From: Pseudomonas cichorii
GTDB lineage: Bacteria > Pseudomonadota > Gammaproteobacteria > Pseudomonadales > Pseudomonadaceae
DNA length: 64,000 nucleotides
Direction of reading: 5' to 3'
Assembly (NCBI RefSeq): GCF_015471405.1
Contig: NZ_BLVZ01000001.1
Coordinates: forward strand, 372,001-436,000
This document shows, piece by piece, positions 55,456-64,000 of this stretch. Position 1 is the stretch's first letter, and each line of letters starts with the position of its first letter. The notes under the pieces are model-generated. The model saw only the letters and a program-made list of their open reading frames with translations, made no database searches and was not told where the DNA came from. A program made the translations under genes and the position numbers.

Positions 55456-56627
55456 GCGCCTGCCCCCGAGGTTGAGGCCGCGGTCGCCGTTGCGGTGGAC
55501 GGTTCGCCAATGACAACCTGATCGCCTTCCTGCAATCCGTCATCGATCTGTACCCGGACATTGTTATTGATACCGGTCTTGACCTTGCGAACCTGAGCCA
55601 CTCCCTGAGCATCCAGCACTCGAATCGCAAAGCGGCCCTCCGCATCTTTGTCACCCAACGCCGCAACAGGCACTGTCAGCACACCAGTGGCCTTGGAAAG
55701 CACAATGCGAACTTGCGCAGTCATCGATATCCGCAGCTTGTGCTCAGGGTTTGGCACATCGAACAGTGCGTTATAGAAAACGGCTGTGTTCTGGCGGCTG
55801 GAGTTGTTGGCCTGGGTTTCCAGGAAGTTCTGCGGCGCAGGCTCGATACCGCGCAATTTGCCGTAGTAGCGTTTGTCGGACTCCCCCAGGATCGTGAAGT
55901 AGACCTCCTGGCCTTGCTTGATATGAATCACATCCGCCTCGGAAACCTGAGCCTTGACGGTCATGGTGTCCAGATCGGCCAGCTTGAGCAGCACCGGCGC
56001 CAGTTGTTGGGCGATGACGGTCTGGCCTTCCTGAGTCACGATCCCTACCACAGCGCCATCGATGGGAGCCACGATGCGCGTATAGTCCAGATTGACCCGT
56101 GCAGTTTCCACCTGGATGCGAGCGTCCTTGAGTTGAGCGCTCAAGGACCGCAGGTTGGCAGCCTCGACCCGGTAATCCGACTCGGCGGTTTCAAAATCCT
56201 GTTTCGAGATCGCTTCTGTCGGCAGCAGGTTCAGATAGCGCTCGTAGGTCGCCTTGGCTTTGCTCAGTTGCGCGGCAGTGGCTTCCTTCTTGGCGATCAG
56301 ATCCTCTTCATTGACCTGAGCCTGGCGCAGGGAATTCTGCAGGACGACCGGATCGATCTCGGCCAGCCACTGCCCTTTCTTGACCTCATCCCCCAGTTTG
56401 ACCTTGAGTGACTTCAACTGGCCGGACACCTGGGCACCGACATCCACCTGCCTGACGCCTTGCAGAACGCCGGTGGCCAGCACCGAATTCTCGATATCGC
56501 TGCGTTCGGCCTTGGCCGTCAGGTATTGGGGCGGCGCTTCCTCGGAGCGAGTAGCGGCATACAAGACCCCGGCGACAGTCAACAGGCCGAGGATGATAAC
56601 GGTTTTGCGAAACTTGAACTTTGGCAT
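55452..56627 (-). CDS. macA: MacA-type efflux adaptor of the lipopeptide cluster
   Basis: I start at ATG 56627 (MPKFKFRKTVIILGLLTVAG); the upstream frame runs into the NRPS gene region. The 391-residue protein has an N-terminal anchor, lipoyl halves (GAQVSGQLKSLKVKLGDEVK; VAPIDGAVVGIVTQEGQTVI) and a coiled-coil hairpin (about 100-185). It bridges MacB to an outer-membrane channel. It lies 80 bases after the NRPS stop and four-base-overlaps macB, so it may be cotranscribed with the synthetase. It corresponds to PseE/CrpD-type adaptors. Confidence 0.93.
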   Translation of the reverse strand: MPKFKFRKTVIILGLLTVAGVLYAATRSEEAPPQYLTAKAERSDIENSVLATGVLQGVRQVDVGAQVSGQLKSLKVKLGDEVKKGQWLAEIDPVVLQNSLRQAQVNEEDLIAKKEATAAQLSKAKATYERYLNLLPTEAISKQDFETAESDYRVEAANLRSLSAQLKDARIQVETARVNLDYTRIVAPIDGAVVGIVTQEGQTVIAQQLAPVLLKLADLDTMTVKAQVSEADVIHIKQGQEVYFTILGESDKRYYGKLRGIEPAPQNFLETQANNSSRQNTAVFYNALFDVPNPEHKLRISMTAQVRIVLSKATGVLTVPVAALGDKDAEGRFAIRVLDAQGVAQVRKVKTGINNNVRVQIDDGLQEGDQVVIGEPSTATATAASTSGAGA

Positions 56628-56707
56628 ATGAGACCACGAATACGTTGCTGGCAGACCCGGCTGGCTGGCAGCCGGGATGGAGGTGTCGATATGTGCCGTC
56701 GAGGCCG

Positions 56708-59700
56708 TTATTGCAGGATCGATGGATGGCTGACTTCCTTGCCGGGTGTAACGAGTCCCTCGCGCCACCATTGCGCGAGGCGTTGAACATGGCCGTCCTT
56801 GAGGATCGTGAAATGGTTGCCCGGCCCGTACCAGACACTCAGGTCCGGGACATGAGACTTCCAGCCCTCCAGCATCGATTGCTGCTCACGCTGGTTGTGC
56901 GCCGCATCCAGAGTCGGGTCTTCGGCCAGCACCAGCCGGACGGGGCCGTCATAGCGGTGAACGGGCTGATAACGAGTTCGCAAGGCTGCACCAAAGGCAC
57001 GCGCCGGACCGTTCATTGCGGTGACCGGAGAGCGGGCTGGCAGAATTCCGGCGCGCACCATCCCGGCATGCAGCAGACGCATCTGGCCGGCATCGTCCTG
57101 TGCGGCAAATGCGGCAGCATCGATGTGCAGTGATTTGCCCGACGACAACTGAATCGCCTCGATCAGGCGCATCAGCACCCCACTGCTCGTATAAGGCCGG
57201 CCCACTACGCCATTGCCGCCTGGCGACTCGCTGTCGATCAGGGTCAGCGACGCAACCTCACGACCCTGAGCCTGGAGACGAGCCGCCATTTCATAGACCA
57301 CCCAGCCACCGAACGAATGGCCCAGCAGATGCAACGGGCCATGGGGATGGACCGAGTCGATGGCTTTCAGATACGCCTCGGCCGCGGTTTCCACCAGACC
57401 GAACGGCACAGTTGCGCCATCCAGCCCGCGTGGTTGCAGACCATGCAGCGGCCAGTGCGGCCCAAACGCATCAGCCAGGCCGATGAAACCGGTGACACTG
57501 TCCCCGGCGCCCGGTACGCAGAACACCGGCACGTGATCGGCGCGCCCGGACTGAATCGTCAGCAACGGCTGGAACGTCCCGCCACCCGGGCCTGTCGGGC
57601 CGCCCTCTGCCAGGGCCGCATTGATAGCCAGCCCCAGTTCCTGGATATGGGGCACCTCCATCATCGTCTGATGGTTGCCCGGGACCGATACGCAACGCAG
57701 TTGCGCAGCAGGCAAGACGGCCTCCCAGCCGAGATAGCCTTCATGCAGCGGCGCATCCTCGGCCCGTTCGGCGGCCACGAACAGATGGACCGGAACCGGC
57801 ACCGGATACACGGTGTAGTTGGCAAGGGCGTGGCCATGGGCGACTTCGCGATCAAGGTAATGCCACAGCTCGTCGCGGCCCAGCGCCGCTATCTCCGCAG
57901 GCAGCAGGTTTTGCTCGCGGCAGGCTTGCAGTAGCGTATCGAAGTCCACCTGACGAGCCATCGATTGCAGCGCTGCCAGTGACGCAGCGATACGGGCTCG
58001 CTCTTCACTGCTGGATGCCGAAGCGTTACCCAGAACCTCGCAACGATCCAGCAGATGCAAGGCATGCCCGTGCTCGCGGGTCCAGCGCTGACGTCCCTGA
58101 TCCACGCAACGCGGGTAATAACTGTCGATCAGACCAAGAAACTCGACCGTCTCCTCAAGTGCGATCAACTGGTTGGCGATTTCATAGGCCAGAACGCCAC
58201 CAAACGACCAGCCCGCCAGACGATACGGGCCATGCGGCTGAACCTCACGCATCAGCCCGATCAGTCGGGTTGCCATGCATTCCATCGTTTGCAACTGCTG
58301 CTCGCCCCAGGCCATGGCAGGCAAACCATAGACCGGCGTGTCCGGGTCGATATGCTTGCCCAGGGCCGGGAAGTAAAGATCCAGGCCGCTGAACTCATGA
58401 ACCAGGAACAATGGCGTACGGGTGCCACTGCGTCGTACAGGAACTGCGCCTCCTGCGTGCGCCTGGCCACTCTCGCGTTGCTGGATAAGCCCGGCCATGG
58501 CAGCAACACTGTCGTGTTCAAAGACTTCGGACAAGGTGATACGCGCATCTGTCTGAGTCAGAACCCCGACCAGACGCACCGCCAGCAACGAGTGACCGCC
58601 CAGCTCGAAGAACCGTTCATGGCGTCCCACCCGCTCCAGTTGCAACACATGCGCCCAAGCCTGGGCCAGTGTAGTTTCAAGGCCCTCATGCGGCGCCTCA
58701 TAACCGTGGCTGACCAGCGCCTGTTCATCGGGAACAGGCAATGCTTTCACGTCGAGCTTGCCGTTTGCAGTCAATGGCATGTTTTCCATCCTTACATAAG
58801 CGCTCGGCACCATATAGTCCGGTAGCTGGCTCTGCATGTGCGCTCGCAGCGCGTCGATACCCACGTCGCCGTCGGCAGTGAAGTAGGCCACCAGGCATTG
58901 CCCCGCCGCAGCCGATTGCCGCGCCAGCACAACACTTTCCCTGATTGCCGGATGAAGATTCAGCCTCGCATCGATTTCGCCCAGCTCGATCCGATAGCCA
59001 CGCACCTTGACCTGGTTGTCGGTACGCCCCAGGTAATCCAGCGTGCCGTCCGCCTGCCAGCGCCCGGAATCGCCGGTGCGGTACAGCAACGCACCTTCGC
59101 CAGGGCTGAACGGGTCATCGAGGAAAGCTTTTGCTGTCAGCTCCGCACGATTCAGATACCCCAGCGCCACGCCGTCGCCTGCGATACAGATTTCACCCGC
59201 AACGCCCACCGGGACCGGTTTTTGCCGCGCATCCAGCACATACACCCGGGTGTTGGACAACGGTTTGCCAATCGGCAGGCTGGCCGTGTCTGGCGCAACA
59301 TCCCCGAATGCATAAGTCGTGGCGAAGGTCGTGCTTTCCGTTGGCCCGTAGCCGTTGATCAACTGCAAGGCCGGAGCCAGTGCACGCATCTTGCCGAACA
59401 TCTGCGCATCGGCCCGCTCACCGCCCGACATCAATACACGCAAGCCGGCAAGGGCTGGCCCTATCAGGCCCACGTACTGGTTGAAGACCGACGTGGTCAG
59501 GAACAACACGCTGACCTCGGTACGTGCCAGAACATCCGCGAAACGGGGAGGATCCAGCAGGCATTCATGGTCGATAATGACCAGTCGCCCACCATTGAGC
59601 AGCGCGCCCCAGACCTCCATCGTGCTTGCATCGAATGCCGGATTGGAAGCGAACGCCAATCGGTCTTCAGGCCTGAACTGCACAAAACGGTTATTCAGGA

Positions 59701-62700
59701 CCAGACGCGCAATGCCACGGTGCGGCACCACCACCCCTTTGGGCAGGCCGGTGGAACCTGAGGTGTACAGCACGTATGCCGCATCGTTGCCGTTTGTTTC
59801 GACATCGCACTCAAGGGCTGCCCCCAGCGGTGCCGTCACGTCCAGCCAGCGAATCCCTTCCGGCATCGGCGTATCGGCGGTGCCCAGGGTCAATACAGCG
59901 GCGCTGTCCTCGATAATCAGACGCAGGCGCTCCTCGGGGGCCTGACGATCAAGCGGCACATAGATGGCGCCGCATTTGAGAATGGCAAGGGCACTGACCA
60001 GCCAGTCCAGAGACCGGCTCAGCAACATGGCGACACGCTCGCCCGGCCTGACACCTTCATGCCAGAGCTGACCGGCCAGCCGCTGTGCCTGATCGTCGAG
60101 AGCCCGATATGAGGTCTGGACGCCATCGTGTTCCACGGCAATAGCCAACGGATTCAAACGCGCCTGCGCCTCGAACAGGCGATGCACCGGCTGATCCGCA
60201 GGGTAGTCAGCATGGGTATCGTTGAACTCCAGCAATACCTGATGACGCTCGGCCATCGGCAAGACCTGCAATTCGTGAACGGGCTTGTCCGGGGTACGCT
60301 CCAGCGCCTCGACCAGGCTGTACAACGCCCGATTCATGTAGGCACAGATGCGTTCTGCTCCGGCCTGAGGCACGGCCTGGGCGGTCAGCACAAAAGCGTC
60401 GACCATATCGTCCACGTTCAACGCGACCGGATAGTTGCTCCACTCCTCCCCGCCCAATCCTTGAATACCGTCCCATGCCGCCTGTGCCTGGGCATCGACC
60501 TGCACGCCACTGTGACGATAGTTGAGCAAGGCGCTGAACAATGGCGCGGGGGCTTCGATCCCGCTGCAACGCTGGGCAAGCGCCAGTGAGGCGTGCTCAT
60601 GGGCCAGCAGAGCCGCCAGTGAGGCATGGGTTGAGCGCACTGCATCTCTTGCGCTCTGGCCAGAGATATCGATGCGGATCGGCAAGGTATTGATAAACAT
60701 GCCCAGAGCACGATCGGCACCCTCACCGCCCTGCATGCGGCCCATCAACAAGGTGCCGAACACGACATCTTCGCGACCGCTGACCAGGCTAAGCACCTGT
60801 GCCCAGGCCAGATGATGCAGGCTGGCCGGGCTAACGCCCAGTTGCCGGGCGCTGGTACGCAGCCTTTGCCCAAGCCCCTCGTCCAGCACCAGCCGGAACT
60901 GCTCGATACCGTTGCCGTCCATCTGCACATCATGCAGGCCGAATGGCAGCGTCGATGTACTGACATCACCGAGCATTTGCGTAAAGAACGCATCGTGCGT
61001 CTGCGCCTCAGTGCCCAGCCTGGCCTGCGCAACATAGTTGCGATAAGGCACCGCAGCGCCCAGTTGCGCCTCCTGCCCCGTGAGGAATGCCTGCATTTCA
61101 GCCTGCAAGACATCCAGAGCGGTATGATCCAGTGCAATGTGATGGAACAGCAGAATGCCGACCCAGCGATCCTGCTCATTGTCGTAGGCGTAGGCCAGAT
61201 GCAGCAGCGGTGCCTGACGTACGTCCATGCGGTAATGACGCGGGTCGAAATGCTCGCGCAAACGGGTTTCCAGCGCGCCATGGCTTGGGTCCAGCGTCAC
61301 CACCTCGATAGGCAGCGGTGCATCGCGCAATACCACTTGCACAGGCTCGCTCAGACCTTCCCAGAAAATCGCCGTACGCAGGATGTCATGCCGCCCGATC
61401 ACACCGCGCAACGCGGCGATAAAGGCATCCAGCCGCTCCTGATCCTCGAAGGTGAATACCGCCTGCTGCAAGTAGGAGTCACCGAGCCCGGCAGCCAGGT
61501 GGTGATAGAGAATGCCTTCCTGCAACGGCGCCAGCGGGTAGATATCCTGAATGTTCGCCACACCGCCGGGAACCGAAGCAGCCAGCCGGTCGATTTCGTC
61601 CTGAGTCAGATCGATCAGCGGCAACATCTCAGGCGTAATCCGTTCACATCCCTGAGCCGCGATCAGATTGGCGGGCACTGTCACTTCATGATCGCTGCCG
61701 ACCGCCTGAGCCAGTGCAGCCAGTGTCGGCTGGCCAAACAGAACGCGAACATCAGCACTCAGCCCGACCTGACGCATGCGCTCGATCAGCGTGACAGCCA
61801 GCAGCGAGTGACCGCCCAGTTCAAAGAAGTGATCAAAACGACCTACTTGCTCCACATGCAGCAGCTCCGACCAGATTTCGGCCAGCATGACCTCCACCGC
61901 ACCTTGAGGTGCTTCATAGCTGCGGTTGGCAATGCTGTCGCGATCCGGCGCGGGCAAGCGCTTGCGATCCAGCTTGCCATTGGCGCTCAGCGGCAGGCTG
62001 GCAAGTTTCACATAAGCGGCAGGCACCATGTACTCAGGCAACAGGCCCGACAGATAGCCACGCAGACTTTCGACTTCCAGATCCTGCTGTGCGGTGTAAT
62101 AGGCAACCAGCCGCTTGTCACCCGGCGTGTCTTCACGCGCGATGACCACCGCTTCCAGAATGTCCGGATGAGTACCCAGACGTGCGGCCACTTCACCCAG
62201 TTCGATGCGGAAACCGCGTATTTTCACCTGGTCGTCATTGCGGCCCAGATAAATCAGCGTGCCATCGGCCAGGAAACGACCCAGGTCACCGGTGCGGTAC
62301 ATACGTGCCGTCGGGTCACTGCTGAACGGATCACGAAGGAAACGTTCGGCGGTCAGCTCCGGACGGCCCAGATAGCCCCGCGCCACTTGAATGCCGGCAA
62401 TGTAGATCTCGCCCGCACTGCCCAGCGGCACCGGTTGAGCGATGCTGTCGAGCAGATAGATACCGGTATTGGCCACCGGTTTGCCAATCGGCGTGTTATC
62501 CGGGGTTTCAAGACCGCTGCAATCCCAGGCCGTGACGTCCACGGCAGCTTCGGTCGGGCCGTACAGGTTGTACAGAACGGCACCGGTCGGTTGTGCCTTG
62601 AAGCGCCTGACCAGATGCCCCGGCAACGCTTCACCGCTGCACATCACACGGGTCAGGCTATGGCAGCGTTCCAGGTTGCCGTGAGCCAGGAAGACTTCCA

Positions 62701-64000
62701 GCATCGAAGGTACGAAGTGCAGGGTCGTCACACCCAGGGCCTGAATCGTGTCGCACAGGTAGGCTGGCTCACGATGACCACCCGGACGCGCCATCACCAG
62801 ACGGGCGCCGTTGAACAGTGGCCAGAAGAACTCCCATACCGATACATCGAAGCTGAACGGGGTTTTCTGGAGCACGACATCGGTTGCGTCCAGAACGTAT
62901 TCATCCTGCATCCACAAGAGCCGGTTCACGACGCCAATATGTTCGTTCATCACGCCCTTGGGCTGGCCGGTGGAGCCGGAGGTATAGATGACATAGGCCA
63001 GATTCGAGGCGGTAAGGTTGGCAACCCGAGGGTTATCGCCAGGCTGACCGTCCAGTTCCTGGCCGTCGAGCATCAGCATCGGGCATTTGCAGTGTGGCAG
63101 GCTGTCACGCAAGGACAATTGGCCAAGCACCACGACCGGCGCGCTGTTCTCCAGCATATAGGCCAGTCGGTCCGCAGGATAATCCGGGTCCAGCGGTACA
63201 TAACCGGCCCCGGCCTTGAGAATGCCCAGCAGGCCCGCAACCATATGCAGGCTGCGCTCCACACAGATGGCGATCCGATCCTCCACACCGACGCCCATGC
63301 CGATCAGGCGATGAGCGATACGGTTGGCCTGTGCGTTGAGCTGCGCATAGCTCCATGACGTGCCCTCGAACGTCAAGGCCGTTGCATCCGGCGTCCTCGC
63401 TACCTGGTCTTCAAACAAGCCGTGCAGCGTCAGGCCTTGCGGATAGTCCACGGCTGTCGCGTTGAATGTTTCGAGTAATAGCCGACGCTCATCGGCCTGA
63501 ACCAGCGGAATATGGGTCGCGACTGCATGGCTGTCAGCGACCATGCCACGCAATACAGCTTCCAGATAACCCAGATGGCGCTCGATGGTGTCCCGGTCAA
63601 ACAGCGCGGTTGCATACTCCAGCGAGCCATACAGGCGTCCGCCGACTTCCGCCATGTCCAGCAGCACATCGAACTTGGCGCTGCGACTGCTGGCATTCAC
63701 GCCCTGCAGGTTCATATCGCCAAGGGCCAGGTCCTCGCCTGCGCCGTTCTGCCAGGACAACATGGCCTGGAAGATCGGGCTGTGAGCCAGGCTGCGCACC
63801 GGATTGACCGCTTCCACCACCTGCTCGAACGGCAAGTCCTGATGAGCCTGTGCTTCAAGGGTGCGAGCCTTGACCTGTTGCAGCAACGCCTCGACCGTCG
63901 GCTCGGCAGACAAGTCCACTCGCAGTGCCAGGGTGTTGACGAACAGGCCGATCAGGCCTTCGACCTCGACCCGCGTGCGGTTGGCCACTGGCGTTCCGAT
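56708..64000 (-). CDS. Lipopeptide nonribosomal peptide synthetase, terminal part (C-A-T-C/E-A-T-TE-TE)
   Basis: The frame is open through the window edge, so the N-terminus is missing. Residues are counted from codon 63988. A partial C domain (1-170; GLIGLFVNTLALR) leads to A1 (190-700; YTSGSTG near 337). A1's pocket reads D-V-W-H-M-S-L-V-D, close to the serine code. T1 follows (GGHS, 726), then a dual condensation/epimerisation-type domain (785-1220; HHIALDHT near 952). A2 (1240-1750; TSGSTG near 1410) reads about D-A-M-L-M-G-G-T-F, Val/Ile-like. T2 is at GGHS 1800. TE1 (GWSFGG, 1928) and TE2 (GHSFGG, 2223; FCVPGAGDS; GNHFTIL) close the protein. Two tandem TEs are typical of Pseudomonas lipopeptide synthetases. 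The Ser-Ile/Val end recalls corpeptin and cichopeptin rather than syringopeptin; this comparison is from memory. Confidence 0.93.
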   Translation of the reverse strand: MGTPVANRTRVEVEGLIGLFVNTLALRVDLSAEPTVEALLQQVKARTLEAQAHQDLPFEQVVEAVNPVRSLAHSPIFQAMLSWQNGAGEDLALGDMNLQGVNASSRSAKFDVLLDMAEVGGRLYGSLEYATALFDRDTIERHLGYLEAVLRGMVADSHAVATHIPLVQADERRLLLETFNATAVDYPQGLTLHGLFEDQVARTPDATALTFEGTSWSYAQLNAQANRIAHRLIGMGVGVEDRIAICVERSLHMVAGLLGILKAGAGYVPLDPDYPADRLAYMLENSAPVVVLGQLSLRDSLPHCKCPMLMLDGQELDGQPGDNPRVANLTASNLAYVIYTSGSTGQPKGVMNEHIGVVNRLLWMQDEYVLDATDVVLQKTPFSFDVSVWEFFWPLFNGARLVMARPGGHREPAYLCDTIQALGVTTLHFVPSMLEVFLAHGNLERCHSLTRVMCSGEALPGHLVRRFKAQPTGAVLYNLYGPTEAAVDVTAWDCSGLETPDNTPIGKPVANTGIYLLDSIAQPVPLGSAGEIYIAGIQVARGYLGRPELTAERFLRDPFSSDPTARMYRTGDLGRFLADGTLIYLGRNDDQVKIRGFRIELGEVAARLGTHPDILEAVVIAREDTPGDKRLVAYYTAQQDLEVESLRGYLSGLLPEYMVPAAYVKLASLPLSANGKLDRKRLPAPDRDSIANRSYEAPQGAVEVMLAEIWSELLHVEQVGRFDHFFELGGHSLLAVTLIERMRQVGLSADVRVLFGQPTLAALAQAVGSDHEVTVPANLIAAQGCERITPEMLPLIDLTQDEIDRLAASVPGGVANIQDIYPLAPLQEGILYHHLAAGLGDSYLQQAVFTFEDQERLDAFIAALRGVIGRHDILRTAIFWEGLSEPVQVVLRDAPLPIEVVTLDPSHGALETRLREHFDPRHYRMDVRQAPLLHLAYAYDNEQDRWVGILLFHHIALDHTALDVLQAEMQAFLTGQEAQLGAAVPYRNYVAQARLGTEAQTHDAFFTQMLGDVSTSTLPFGLHDVQMDGNGIEQFRLVLDEGLGQRLRTSARQLGVSPASLHHLAWAQVLSLVSGREDVVFGTLLMGRMQGGEGADRALGMFINTLPIRIDISGQSARDAVRSTHASLAALLAHEHASLALAQRCSGIEAPAPLFSALLNYRHSGVQVDAQAQAAWDGIQGLGGEEWSNYPVALNVDDMVDAFVLTAQAVPQAGAERICAYMNRALYSLVEALERTPDKPVHELQVLPMAERHQVLLEFNDTHADYPADQPVHRLFEAQARLNPLAIAVEHDGVQTSYRALDDQAQRLAGQLWHEGVRPGERVAMLLSRSLDWLVSALAILKCGAIYVPLDRQAPEERLRLIIEDSAAVLTLGTADTPMPEGIRWLDVTAPLGAALECDVETNGNDAAYVLYTSGSTGLPKGVVVPHRGIARLVLNNRFVQFRPEDRLAFASNPAFDASTMEVWGALLNGGRLVIIDHECLLDPPRFADVLARTEVSVLFLTTSVFNQYVGLIGPALAGLRVLMSGGERADAQMFGKMRALAPALQLINGYGPTESTTFATTYAFGDVAPDTASLPIGKPLSNTRVYVLDARQKPVPVGVAGEICIAGDGVALGYLNRAELTAKAFLDDPFSPGEGALLYRTGDSGRWQADGTLDYLGRTDNQVKVRGYRIELGEIDARLNLHPAIRESVVLARQSAAAGQCLVAYFTADGDVGIDALRAHMQSQLPDYMVPSAYVRMENMPLTANGKLDVKALPVPDEQALVSHGYEAPHEGLETTLAQAWAHVLQLERVGRHERFFELGGHSLLAVRLVGVLTQTDARITLSEVFEHDSVAAMAGLIQQRESGQAHAGGAVPVRRSGTRTPLFLVHEFSGLDLYFPALGKHIDPDTPVYGLPAMAWGEQQLQTMECMATRLIGLMREVQPHGPYRLAGWSFGGVLAYEIANQLIALEETVEFLGLIDSYYPRCVDQGRQRWTREHGHALHLLDRCEVLGNASASSSEERARIAASLAALQSMARQVDFDTLLQACREQNLLPAEIAALGRDELWHYLDREVAHGHALANYTVYPVPVPVHLFVAAERAEDAPLHEGYLGWEAVLPAAQLRCVSVPGNHQTMMEVPHIQELGLAINAALAEGGPTGPGGGTFQPLLTIQSGRADHVPVFCVPGAGDSVTGFIGLADAFGPHWPLHGLQPRGLDGATVPFGLVETAAEAYLKAIDSVHPHGPLHLLGHSFGGWVVYEMAARLQAQGREVASLTLIDSESPGGNGVVGRPYTSSGVLMRLIEAIQLSSGKSLHIDAAAFAAQDDAGQMRLLHAGMVRAGILPARSPVTAMNGPARAFGAALRTRYQPVHRYDGPVRLVLAEDPTLDAAHNQREQQSMLEGWKSHVPDLSVWYGPGNHFTILKDGHVQRLAQWWREGLVTPGKEVSHPSILQ

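Noticed and set aside
60812..63358. 848-codon open frame on the plus strand inside the NRPS gene
   Set aside because: Antisense of well-defined adenylation and condensation motifs; composition is typical of shadow frames.
1..64000. CRISPR arrays, tRNA/rRNA genes, insertion sequences and integrases
   Set aside because: No regularly spaced repeats, cloverleaf-like tails, transposase or tyrosine-recombinase frames were recognised on either strand.

Overview
The window looks like the chromosome of a plant-associated fluorescent Pseudomonas of the syringae/cichorii/corrugata type. The grounds are an HSI-II-style type VI secretion locus, a large lipopeptide synthetase ending in two thioesterases and followed by MacA/MacB exporters, SalA/SyrF/RfiA-type LuxR regulators, and high-GC Pseudomonas codon use. 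No rRNA, tRNA, integrase, transposase or CRISPR array was recognised. Species cannot be fixed by eye.

Region 1 (1-17.9 kb, + strand): the end of a type VI secretion (T6SS) cluster, tssJ (cut by the window edge), tssK, tssL, tssM, a PP2C phosphatase and a Ser/Thr kinase, then vgrG. After vgrG come a Sel1-repeat protein and a 1030-residue peptidoglycan-attacking effector (NlpC/P60-like, M23-like, SH3-like, EF-hand and GH19-like parts). Behind it is an AT-rich string of small exported proteins, probably immunity genes. One of these carries a frameshift and one is a decayed copy of a neighbour.

Region 2 (18.8-31.2 kb, all - strand): a compact accessory island that looks like a defence island. 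Reading downstream from 31.2 kb it holds (a) a pPIWI-RE module: a zinc-ribbon plus PD-(D/E)XK nuclease, a DinG-like helicase and a PIWI-RE protein; (b) a Gabija-like pair of OLD-family TOPRIM ATPase and short UvrD-like helicase; (c) a tightly overlapped four-gene set of radical SAM enzyme, DEDDh 3'-5' exonuclease, NadR-like P-loop kinase and aldo/keto reductase. I do not recognise (c) as a described system. The flanks hold gene debris: a cytochrome P450-like remnant on the left, and an ORF remnant plus a short-chain dehydrogenase that has lost its catalytic segment on the right.

Region 3 (33-47 kb): transport and metabolism. It contains an RND pump with its adaptor, an MFS exporter behind a TetR-type operator, a five-gene peptide/nickel-class ABC importer, an acetyltransferase, a PQQ-type sugar dehydrogenase lipoprotein and a small DUF2231-like membrane protein.

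Region 4 (46.7-64 kb): the end of a lipopeptide locus. The NRPS (partial) has C-A-T-C/E-A-T-TE-TE layout, and its last two residues read as Ser and a branched aliphatic residue (Ile/Val). Downstream are macA-macB. Three LuxR-family regulators follow, one a LuxR solo with intact AHL-pocket residues, together with an OprM-type outer-membrane channel and a second, orphan MacA. A perfect lux-box-like palindrome (52190) and a syr-syp-box-like site (47972) suggest the regulators act locally on these genes.
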